Positions 6,545-12,244 of a DNA stretch of 12,244 nucleotides are shown here, one piece after another. The stretch comes from UBA6952 sp045562575 (GTDB taxonomy: Bacteria; Chloroflexota; Dehalococcoidia; Lucifugimonadales; UBA6952). The stretch is taken from NCBI GenBank assembly GCA_045562575.1, contig JBJKVQ010000008.1:1-12244 (forward strand), written 5' to 3'. The position numbers and the translations under genes were made by a program. The notes below the pieces were generated by a model, which saw only the letters and a list, made by a program, of their open reading frames with translations, ran no database searches and was not told where the DNA came from. The first letter of the stretch is position 1; each line of letters starts with the position of its first letter.

Positions 6545-7447
6545 ATGGATTCTGCAGCAGCTACAAAACGAAAACAATATAAAAAATTACTTGAATCGAA
6601 AGATATACTTATTGGTCCAGGAGTTTATGATGGATTCAGTGCGAGATTAGTAGAACATCTCGGATTTGAATCTGGCTTTATCTCAGGAGCAGGTTTAAGT
6701 GAAAGTGCGCTAGGAATGTCCGATGTTGGAGTAATGGGTCTTGAAGAAAATCTTTCTCGATCAAGAGCAATGGTAAATTGTACTACCATTCCTTTACAAG
6801 CTGATGCTGATACTGGATATGGTAATGCAGTAAATGTTCACTTTACAGTCAAGCAATTTGAACAATCAGGAGTATCGGGAATTATGATTGAAGATCAAGT
6901 ATGGCCCAAACGATGTGGACATATGAAGGGTAAAAACGTTATAAGTAGAGAAGAAGCTACCCAAAAAATCAGATCTGCTGTTGAAGCTCGCGAGGATCCC
7001 AATTTTGTTATCATGTCACGTACAGATTCTTTTGCAACAGATGGTATTGATGAAGTTATCAATCGTCTAAAAGCGTTTGAAAGTGTTGGAGCTGATCTCT
7101 TATTTGCAGATGCTTTATTATCTCTAAAAGATATGGAAAAAGTTGTGAATAGTATATCTAAACCATTGGCAATTAATATGGGATTTGGTATCAGATCTAG
7201 ATCAACTACTCCTTTAATTTCTGCCCAAGAATTAGAAAGCATAGGAATATCAGTAGTGATTTATCCAAGGCTACTTACAGGCGCAGCGCTTACTGGTATG
7301 AAAACAGCTTTAGGTATCTTAAAAGAATCTATAGAAACAAAATCTCTTATTGAACGACCTGATTTAGTATCATCGTTTGAAGAAATTAATAGCCTTACAG
7401 GTATAGATATGCTTAATGAACTAGAAGAACGTTATGCCCATAATTAA
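6545..7447 (+). CDS. isocitrate lyase/PEP mutase superfamily lyase (2-methylisocitrate lyase-like)
   Basis: A 300-residue TIM-barrel protein of the ICL/PEPM superfamily. It has DADTGYG at 87-93 for Mg2+, EDQ at 116-118 and the flexible-loop signature KRCGH at 122-126, with Cys124 as the catalytic acid expected in C-C lyases. Arg159 (MSRTDSF) matches the substrate-binding arginine of PrpB. The conserved Cys separates it from PEP mutases, so cleavage of a 2-alkylmalate or methylisocitrate-type acid to a 2-oxoacid plus a smaller acid is likely; 2,3-dimethylmalate lyase and methylisocitrate lyase are relatives. No prpC or prpD is present here. AAGGA lies seven bases before the start (6533-6537). 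It is the last gene of the run and stops 5 bp before the convergent SDR. Confidence 0.9.
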   Translation: MDSAAATKRKQYKKLLESKDILIGPGVYDGFSARLVEHLGFESGFISGAGLSESALGMSDVGVMGLEENLSRSRAMVNCTTIPLQADADTGYGNAVNVHFTVKQFEQSGVSGIMIEDQVWPKRCGHMKGKNVISREEATQKIRSAVEAREDPNFVIMSRTDSFATDGIDEVINRLKAFESVGADLLFADALLSLKDMEKVVNSISKPLAINMGFGIRSRSTTPLISAQELESIGISVVIYPRLLTGAALTGMKTALGILKESIETKSLIERPDLVSSFEEINSLTGIDMLNELEERYAHN

Positions 7448-7452
7448 TATTA

Positions 7453-8223
7453 TTATGAATACATGATTCCGCCATTTACTAAAAACATCTGTCCAGTAAT
7501 ATACGAAGCGTCTTCAGATGCTAAAAATGCACATAATGCTCCAAATTCATCTGGATCTCCTAATTTCTTCATAGGAATTTTTGAAATCCAGCCGCCATAC
7601 CATTCTTGTCCAACTTCTTCCTTGTGTTGAGTATAGTATGGTCGTCTTGGAGGTGTGTCCATATGGCCTGGCGCTACATTGTTGCAAGTAATTCCTTGAT
7701 CAGCAAATTCAGTAGCTATGGATCTAGTAAAACCAACTGCTCCGCCTTTACCAGCAACAGTATGTGCTGCAAAAGGGCTACCTCGTAAAGATGCATGCCC
7801 AGTAATATTAATTATTCTTCCCCATTGATTTTTTACCATATGTCTTATGAAGGTTTGGGTACAATAAAAAAAACTATGTAAATTAATGCCTATTATTTGA
7901 TGCCAATCTTCATCAGTCATATCTAAAAATGGAACCATCGCACTTGTACCTACATTATTAACTAATATATCTACACCACCAAATTTTTCATGGACTAATT
8001 CTGACATGTTTAAAACATCATCTTTTTTTGATACTTCTGCCTGAACTACTAAAGACTGAACTCCAAGGTCTTCAATTTCTTTAGCAACCTCGATTGCTTC
8101 ATCTTCACTATCACGATGATTAATAACAACATTTGCACCATTTTTAGCTAACGCTATTGCAATTGATTTACCTAAACTCCGACTAGAACCTGTTACTAAA
8201 GCAGTTTTACCTTTTATAGACAT
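7453..8223 (-). CDS. short-chain dehydrogenase/reductase family protein with atypical active site
   Basis: A 256-residue classical-SDR-length protein with a Rossmann fold: TGSSRSLG at 11-18 (the middle glycine of TGxxxGxG is Ser16), Arg37 after strand 2 suggesting NADP(H), NNVG at 89-92 and a C-terminal ITGQMFLVNGG. The catalytic Ser and Tyr are missing. At the usual spacing before Lys159 the YxxxK tyrosine is Thr155 (TVAGK) and the serine is Gly142 (NITGHAS). Lys159 and Asn114 remain. It may use other groups (His143, His154) or have another role. The ribosome site AGGGGGAT is strong. It faces the five-gene run, its stop 5 bp from the lyase stop, and is divergent from the MFS gene across 139 bp. 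The family call is firm; activity as an oxidoreductase is uncertain. Confidence 0.9.
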   Translation of the reverse strand: MSIKGKTALVTGSSRSLGKSIAIALAKNGANVVINHRDSEDEAIEVAKEIEDLGVQSLVVQAEVSKKDDVLNMSELVHEKFGGVDILVNNVGTSAMVPFLDMTDEDWHQIIGINLHSFFYCTQTFIRHMVKNQWGRIINITGHASLRGSPFAAHTVAGKGGAVGFTRSIATEFADQGITCNNVAPGHMDTPPRRPYYTQHKEEVGQEWYGGWISKIPMKKLGDPDEFGALCAFLASEDASYITGQMFLVNGGIMYS

Positions 8224-8255
8224 AGATCCCCCTAACTGGTAATTAAATAAACAAA

Positions 8256-8261
8256 ATTATA
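8256..8261 (-). promoter_or_regulatory. consensus -10 for the SDR gene
   Basis: On the minus strand this reads TATAAT, 32 bases upstream of the SDR start codon, with an AT-rich surround. No good -35 is found at 16-18 bp, so the call is tentative. Confidence 0.35.
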
Positions 8262-8362
8262 TAAAGATTATGATCATTTTTATACAAAATATCCTTGTAG
8301 CTATTCATTTGTTTTACTTTTAATTTTATATATGCAATTATTTCAAAGTACGTACTAGATTA

Positions 8363-9631
8363 TTGAACTGGAAAACGTCAGAATTGCACAACACACAAAA
8401 AAATAAAATTACCTCTAAAATCCATACCTTTACTTCTTTAAAATATCATGATTTTAGATATCTCATTACTAGTACATTTTTCACATCAGCAGGAAATTGG
8501 ATACAACAAGTTACATTAGGATGGTTAGCATATGAATATACTGGTTCTGCTTTTCTGACAGGTGCAGTAACAGGTATCCGAGCATTACCTTTTCTATTTA
8601 TGGGGCCAATTGCAGGCGTTATTACAGATAGAGTTAATAGAAAAACCCTATTAATCATTGTGCATTTATTACTGTCAGTCCTCGGTTTATCTTTTGCATT
8701 GCTTATTGCCTCAGGCCATCTTCAAACATGGCACATCTTTGTATTTTCTATGTTAAGTGGAGCAGGCTGGGCTTCTGGAAACCCAGTTAGACAAGCACTA
8801 GTCGCAACATTAGTGCCAAAAAAAGATCTGATGAATGCCATAGCACTGAACTCTGCAGCTTTCAATATAACTAGAATGCTTGGTCCAGCTGTAGGAGGTT
8901 TATTGATAGTAATGGTAGGACCTTCTACTAATTTTTTCATTCAAGCAATATCTTTTTTCTTAGTAACACTAATTGTTATTCCTATAAAGATACCTACAGA
9001 TAATATTGTTGAATCGTCTAAACACACCTTCTCTGAAGATTTTATTGAAGGTGTAAGGTATGTCATTAAAGAAAAAACAACTTTTGCACTCGTTTTATTG
9101 GCACTCATCCCATCAATTTTCATGATGCCTTTTACCCAAAGCCTCATGCCTGTTTTTGCTAAGGATATATTGAAAGTAGATGCGAATGGCCTTGGCCTCA
9201 TTTTATCTGCAATGGGTATCGGAGCATTTGTGGGAACATTAACATTAGCAAGTTTAGGAAATGTAACTAATAAAGGAAAAATGTTGTTTATTATTGGCAT
9301 TTTTGCTGGATTGTCATTAATTATCTTTTCACAAACAAAATTATTGATTTTTTCAACCTTAGTGATTTCATTACAAGGTGCATTTCAAATGATCTATCAT
9401 TCAACAAATAATACTATTATTCAAACGATTACCCCTAATGCTATGAGAGGTAGAGTAATGAGTATTTACATGCTTGATCACGGTTTGATGCCCATTGGGG
9501 CACTAATTGCTGGAGGAATTGCTCAATTTTATGGTGCTGACATAGCAATATTAATTGGCGGAATAATAACTTTTACTCTATTTATTCTAGGTATATTTAT
9601 TTTTAAACCTTTATGGAATTTTAAAAGTTAA
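8363..9631 (+). CDS. MFS transporter, probable drug/metabolite exporter (EntS/MFS_3-like)
   Basis: A protein of up to 422 residues with about 12 membrane helices in two halves. The loop 2-3 signature of the major facilitator superfamily is visible at 81-94 (GPIAGVITDRVNRK). The N-terminal pattern (DFRYLITSTFFTSAGNWIQQVTLGW) and the PxRQALVATLVP segment after TM4 resemble the EntS-like exporter group. No in-frame ATG precedes TM1: the frame is closed by TAA at 8321-8323, and the only usual candidates are TTG at 8363 and 8384, neither with a clear ribosome site. The stop overlaps the stop of the convergent membrane-protein gene by four bases. It is divergent from the SDR, so shared regulation with it is possible. 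The substrate is unknown. Confidence 0.88.
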   Translation: MNWKTSELHNTQKNKITSKIHTFTSLKYHDFRYLITSTFFTSAGNWIQQVTLGWLAYEYTGSAFLTGAVTGIRALPFLFMGPIAGVITDRVNRKTLLIIVHLLLSVLGLSFALLIASGHLQTWHIFVFSMLSGAGWASGNPVRQALVATLVPKKDLMNAIALNSAAFNITRMLGPAVGGLLIVMVGPSTNFFIQAISFFLVTLIVIPIKIPTDNIVESSKHTFSEDFIEGVRYVIKEKTTFALVLLALIPSIFMMPFTQSLMPVFAKDILKVDANGLGLILSAMGIGAFVGTLTLASLGNVTNKGKMLFIIGIFAGLSLIIFSQTKLLIFSTLVISLQGAFQMIYHSTNNTIIQTITPNAMRGRVMSIYMLDHGLMPIGALIAGGIAQFYGADIAILIGGIITFTLFILGIFIFKPLWNFKS

Positions 9632-10107
9632 GATTTCAGTTGCGCTTCTATTACTGATTGCAGTATTTCGTGATTCAAAGAACCAATCAATATGTTGGAA
9701 CCATCTTTGAAATTAATTAAAACCCCTTCATTACCACTAACATTATATGCTTTCCCTTTAACTCCATATCGTATTCCCCATCCGCCATAATGTTTTATTG
9801 GTTTGTAGGTACAAGCTTCTACCGATTCAATATCATCAAATTTAAATTCAACCCAACTTCTATGAAAAAATCTAAATTTAATTGATATTCCATATTCGTT
9901 AACTTGTGTATCTAAATGTATACAATATAGAAAAATTGGTAACCAAAAAGTTAAAAGAAAAATGGTTAATAATACGATATAAGATGATCCAGAAAGTATT
10001 AATCCTAATAGTGGTAAAAATAACAAAACTGGCCCCAAGAATGCACTACCCCAAACCCACCATTGGTTAAATCTTTGTCGTTCAGAATAATATACTGTCT
10101 TATTCAT
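9628..10107 (-). CDS. membrane protein with two N-terminal helices and a PH-like cytoplasmic domain
   Basis: A 159-residue protein. Two close hydrophobic helices occupy about 16-38 and 43-62, followed by a soluble beta-rich region of about 95 residues. The repeated short strands, the YGGWGIRYG turn at 107-115 and the VLINFKDGSNILIGS stretch resemble bacterial PH-like domains found behind a two-helix anchor. The similarity is by pattern only. ATG at 10107 is preferred to the TTG just before it. The upstream gene's TGA and this ATG share a base (TGATG), so translation is likely coupled to the kinase-like gene. It is last in the trxA/tRNA-Sec unit. Function unknown. Confidence 0.75.
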   Translation of the reverse strand: MNKTVYYSERQRFNQWWVWGSAFLGPVLLFLPLLGLILSGSSYIVLLTIFLLTFWLPIFLYCIHLDTQVNEYGISIKFRFFHRSWVEFKFDDIESVEACTYKPIKHYGGWGIRYGVKGKAYNVSGNEGVLINFKDGSNILIGSLNHEILQSVIEAQLKS

Positions 10108-10637
10108 CAATCTAGTTCCCAGTGTTGATAATATTTATTCAGATCACTCATAGATCTAATAATTAACGGAGAAATATTAGAAGATAACAACAAATTAGAG
10201 TATCTTTTTCTCAATTTAGGATACGTAAAAAGTATATGGGTAATCATATCAAAATTAAATTCTTTTGTTGCTCCAGCCAAACGCCCAGGACGATTCGAAT
10301 CACTTTTTATTGCTCGTTTAACATACCTATAAACACAGGAGAAAACTGAAGAATCCAACCAAATAACAGTATCTGAGCAATCAAATCTTCCTTTCATACA
10401 GGAACTATAATTACCTTCTATAATCCAACTTTCATAATTCAATAAACTATTATGATCATTTATAAAATCTTCATTAGGACGTCTTACCCAATTGGAATTT
10501 GGCCAAAAAGCAAATTGATCAAGATGGTAGAATGGAATACTTAACTTTTTTGATAAAGATTGTGCTAAAGTAGATTTTCCACTATTACTAGTACCAATAA
10601 TACTTATCTTTTGACCAAGTTTATTTAGTGATTTCAT
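10107..10637 (-). CDS. P-loop NTPase, adenylate-kinase-like (FlaR/topology-modulation type)
   Basis: A 176-residue kinase-fold protein. The Walker A motif GTSNSGKST is at 15-23. It is followed by YHLDQFAFWPNSNW at 37-50, WIIEGNYSS at 71-79 and an IWLD strand at 92-95, the order seen in small AAA/adenylate-kinase-like proteins annotated as FlaR or topology-modulation proteins. RPGRLAG at 116-122 is probably the arginine-bearing lid. The phosphate acceptor is unknown. GGAG lies four bases before the ATG. The gene begins 30 bp after tRNA-Sec on the same strand and overlaps the membrane-protein gene by one base at TGATG, so it belongs to the trxA transcript. The position next to tRNA-Sec recalls a Sec-tRNA kinase, but its motifs do not support that. 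Confidence 0.83.
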   Translation of the reverse strand: MKSLNKLGQKISIIGTSNSGKSTLAQSLSKKLSIPFYHLDQFAFWPNSNWVRRPNEDFINDHNSLLNYESWIIEGNYSSCMKGRFDCSDTVIWLDSSVFSCVYRYVKRAIKSDSNRPGRLAGATKEFNFDMITHILFTYPKLRKRYSNLLLSSNISPLIIRSMSDLNKYYQHWELD

Positions 10638-10655
10638 TCTTCTCCAAATTAAAGA

Positions 10656-10671
10656 GCCAGGTCATACTGGC
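10656..10671 (-). terminator. small GC hairpin at the 3' end of tRNA-Sec
   Basis: On the minus strand GCCAG and CTGGC form a 5-bp stem around a six-base loop, followed by TCTTTAATTT. The left arm uses the encoded GCCA tail of tRNA-Sec. It could be a weak attenuator between the tRNA and the kinase-like gene, or a processing signal. The stem is short and the T run is broken. Confidence 0.25.
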
Positions 10672-10765
10672 GGGAGTGCGAGGGTGTCGAACCCACCTCT
10701 CAACGGGAAGCCGTCAAGACAACGGAGTTGAAGTCCGCAGAAGCCACCGGGCCCCATCCACTCCC
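10668..10765 (-). tRNA. selC: tRNA-Sec (anticodon UCA), selenocysteine
   Basis: The minus strand from 10765 reads GGGAGTGG and ends CACTCCCGCCA, with discriminator G and an encoded CCA (10668-10670), like bacterial selC. The anticodon loop CTTCAAC (stem GCGGA/TCCGT) gives UCA, which decodes UGA. The variable arm is long: nine pairs (TCTTGACGG/CCGTTGAGA) around a CTTC loop. The D arm forms GGGGC/GCTTC. The T arm is GTGGG-TTCGACA-CCCTC. In the bacterial 8+5 scheme the eighth acceptor pair would be G-G and the T stem has a U-U mismatch, so the helix is imperfect. It lies 25 bp after the trxA stop and 30 bp before the kinase-like gene, so it is probably cotranscribed. selA, selB and selD are not in the window. 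Confidence 0.95.
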
Positions 10766-10790
10766 AAATGGCAATTTCAAGAATTATGAA

Positions 10791-11114
10791 TTATAAAGCT
10801 TCTTCTAATCTCTTCTTTAATACAGCCTTTGGTACAGCACCAACAACTTGATCGATAACTTTTCCATCTTTAAATACTAATAATGAAGGAATACTACGGA
10901 TACCAAAACTAAGAGAAGTTTGTGGATTCGTATCAACATCAACTTTAGCAAACTTAACTTTTCCATCAAATTCTTCTGCAAGTTCATCAACAATCGGTGC
11001 AACCATTTTACATGGTCCACACCAATCAGCCCAAAAGTCGACTAGTACAGGTGTACTTGAATCGATTACTTTTTCTTTAAAATCACTATCGGTAACTGGT
11101 TCAGGATGTGCCAT
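10791..11114 (-). CDS. trxA: thioredoxin
   Basis: A 107-residue thioredoxin, the usual length. The redox-active motif WCGPCK is at 31-36 with both cysteines (Cys32, Cys35), the buried Asp26 is present (VDFWADW), and the cis-proline is Pro76 in SIPSLL. It reduces protein disulfides in the cytoplasm using electrons from a thioredoxin reductase that is not in this window. Neither active-site cysteine is replaced by a UGA codon, so it is not a selenoprotein despite its proximity to tRNA-Sec. AGGAG lies seven bases before the ATG, and a good promoter lies about 50 bp upstream. It is the first gene of the minus-strand unit and is divergent from the FAD oxidase. Confidence 0.97.
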   Translation of the reverse strand: MAHPEPVTDSDFKEKVIDSSTPVLVDFWADWCGPCKMVAPIVDELAEEFDGKVKFAKVDVDTNPQTSLSFGIRSIPSLLVFKDGKVIDQVVGAVPKAVLKKRLEEAL

Positions 11115-11160
11115 CTTGTTTCTCCTAAAAAATTGAATAAATAAACGCTACTTTCTTGTT

Positions 11161-11189
11161 AGTTTAATATTACTCACTGTAATGGTCAA
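11161..11189 (-). promoter_or_regulatory. sigma70-type promoter for trxA and tRNA-Sec
   Basis: On the minus strand TTGACC (11184-11189) and TAAACT (11161-11166) are spaced by exactly 17 bp, matching consensus at 5 and 4 of 6 positions. Transcription would start near 11154, leaving a leader of about 40 bases that holds the AGGAG ribosome site. No other promoter was seen before tRNA-Sec. Confidence 0.55.
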
Positions 11190-11222
11190 ACAAAATATGA
11201 ACATAAATAAAAAGAATTAGGT

Positions 11223-11228
11223 TATAAT
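11223..11228 (+). promoter_or_regulatory. consensus -10 (TATAAT) for the FAD-oxidase gene
   Basis: A perfect TATAAT lies 70 bases upstream of the FAD-oxidase ATG. No clear -35 is present at 16-18 bp. Nearly all of it lies in the left arm of the inverted repeat at 11224-11273, so a protein bound to that repeat would block it. Confidence 0.4.
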
Positions 11229-11273
11229 CAAATATTATGACATCTTAAAGTTATTGTAATAATATTTGATTAT
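11224..11273. repeat. perfect 15-bp inverted repeat, 20-bp spacer
   Basis: The arm ATAATCAAATATTAT (11224-11238) is the exact reverse complement of ATAATATTTGATTAT (11259-11273). The pairing stops at both ends: G/A at the inner edge and T/T outside. It lies in the 184-bp divergent region between trxA and the FAD oxidase and covers the -10 and start region of the latter. It has no GC-rich stem or T run, so it is more like an operator than a terminator. As RNA only part of it would be in the leader if the TATAAT is used. Confidence 0.6.
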
Positions 11274-11298
11274 TTTAGTTGATGTGGAACAAATAATT

Positions 11299-12244
11299 AT
11301 GATAAATCAATCAGTCGATATTAATAATGAAATCAATAAATCCATTTTAGGGGATGTTAAATTCGATGCATATTCAAAATGGATGTATAGCACCGATGCC
11401 TCTATATATCAAATGGAACCCTTAGGTATCGCATTACCAAAAAATGCTGAAGATGTAGCAGAAATTATTCGTATATGTTCAGAAAGTAAAACTATTTTTT
11501 TACCTCGGGGAGGTGGCACAAGCCTTGCAGGACAAACAGTAAACCATGGAATTGTTATAGATTTTACGAAATATATGAATAAGGTTATTTCTGTAAATTC
11601 TGAAGAACGATGGGCAATTGTAGAACCTGGAATAACTATAGATGAGTTGAATGCCTACCTTAAGCCTTATGGATTATATTATACCCCTGATCCTACAACA
11701 AAAAGTCGAGCAACTATTGGTGGTTCGTTAGGAAATAATTCTTGTGGTGCACATTCTGTAGTATATGGCAAGACATCTGATCAAGTTTTAGAGCTTGATG
11801 TAATTTTATCTAATGCAGAACGAGTTCATTTTGAAGATATTGAAGGATCAAAACTTGAAAATATCCTAGATTCGCAATCAAATTCATTAGAAAAAAGAAT
11901 TTATTCTGAAACCCTAAGATTAGCTAAACAACACGAAAATGAACTCGATCTACGATACCCCAAAATTCAAAGAAGAGTTTCAGGATACAACCTAGATTTT
12001 CTCAATGACGGTGGCCCAGTGAATATGTCGCGAATGATTGTAGGGTCTGAAGGAACGTTGGGTACAATAACTGCCGCAAAAGTTAAATTAGAACCAATCC
12101 CTACACATGTTGGATTAGCAGTGGTTCATTTTGCAGACTTGTTTAAATCTATGGAAGCTACTGTAATGATATTAGAACATGGACCATCTGCCATTGAACT
12201 AGTCGATAAAATGATTCTTGATAGAAGTAAAGAATCATTAGTAT
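11299..12244 (+). CDS. FAD-linked oxidase, probably the N-terminal part of a YdiJ/GlcD-type FAD and Fe-S dehydrogenase (partial)
   Basis: The gene runs off the right edge after 315 residues. The FAD-binding (PCMH/FAD_binding_4) signature is clear: PRGGGTSLAGQT at 69-80, IGGSLGNNSCGAHSVVYGKT at 140-159 and IVGSEGTLGTITAAKVKL at 247-264. The GNNSCGAHS..YGKT.D form and RRVSGYN at 225-231 are typical of the long YdiJ-like proteins of about 900-1,000 residues, which carry an Fe-S domain after the flavin oxidase part; here that half would be beyond the window. Such enzymes oxidise 2-hydroxyacids such as D-2-hydroxyglutarate, lactate or glycolate and pass electrons to the respiratory chain. GGA nine bases before the ATG is a weak ribosome site. 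It is divergent from trxA. Confidence 0.9.
   Translation, partial: MINQSVDINNEINKSILGDVKFDAYSKWMYSTDASIYQMEPLGIALPKNAEDVAEIIRICSESKTIFLPRGGGTSLAGQTVNHGIVIDFTKYMNKVISVNSEERWAIVEPGITIDELNAYLKPYGLYYTPDPTTKSRATIGGSLGNNSCGAHSVVYGKTSDQVLELDVILSNAERVHFEDIEGSKLENILDSQSNSLEKRIYSETLRLAKQHENELDLRYPKIQRRVSGYNLDFLNDGGPVNMSRMIVGSEGTLGTITAAKVKLEPIPTHVGLAVVHFADLFKSMEATVMILEHGPSAIELVDKMILDRSKESLV

Noticed and set aside
10101..10112. UGA at the end of the P-loop gene as a selenocysteine codon, given the nearby tRNA-Sec
   Set aside because: A second UGA follows at once in the same frame and the protein has normal family length; no Cys-homologous site or SECIS hairpin is evident.
10107..10637. The P-loop gene next to tRNA-Sec as an O-phosphoseryl-tRNA(Sec) kinase
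   Set aside because: Its HLD, WIIEGNY and lid motifs fit the small FlaR/adenylate-kinase-like family, and bacteria use SelA directly on seryl-tRNA.
1..12244. Mobile elements, CRISPR arrays, phage or defence genes
   Set aside because: No transposase, integrase, terminal repeat, spaced direct repeats or known defence domain was seen on either strand.

Overview
The window is AT-rich bacterial DNA with standard-code genes, mostly good Shine-Dalgarno sites and very short gaps. It holds 15 protein genes (the first and last cut by the window edges) and two tRNA genes. No mobile element, CRISPR array or rRNA was seen. A selenocysteine tRNA shows that the organism probably reads UGA as Sec in some genes, though none was found here. 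The mix of an SDR, a D-2-hydroxyacid dehydrogenase, an ICL/PEP-mutase lyase, a DHDPS-family enzyme, a large FAD-linked oxidase, a PPOX protein and an M55 peptidase would fit a heterotrophic, possibly marine, bacterium. SAR202-type Chloroflexota are one guess, but this is inference from gene content; no phylogenetic marker was analysed.

Layout. Bases 2-1143 (+): the tail of an unidentified protein and an alpha/beta hydrolase. 1147-1560 (-): a PPOX/split-barrel flavoprotein. 1638-2465 (+): an M55 D-aminopeptidase. 2525-2776 (+): a small membrane protein, possibly leaderless. 2841-2916 (+): tRNA-Arg(UCG). 2948-7447 (+): a tight five-gene run (CPA2 antiporter, VOC protein, DHDPS/NAL-family protein, D-2-hydroxyacid dehydrogenase, ICL/PEP-mutase lyase) with gaps of only 17-28 bp. 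7453-8223 (-): a convergent SDR. 8363-9631 (+): an MFS exporter with no ATG start. 9628-11114 (-): trxA, then tRNA-Sec, a P-loop kinase-like gene and a membrane protein, apparently one transcript. 11299 to the end (+): a YdiJ/GlcD-like FAD oxidase, divergent from trxA across a 184-bp region that carries a perfect 15-bp inverted repeat.

How the genes may work together. The five-gene run plus the SDR looks like a catabolic unit for an unidentified hydroxy- or oxo-acid. The lyase and the hydroxyacid dehydrogenase have intact active sites. The VOC protein, the DHDPS-like protein and the SDR each lack residues that define the textbook enzyme of their family, so the pathway cannot simply be read from the family names. 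The trxA/tRNA-Sec transcript ties a redox gene to the Sec machinery. All three convergent gene pairs end within 5 bp of each other or overlap, which suggests a streamlined genome.
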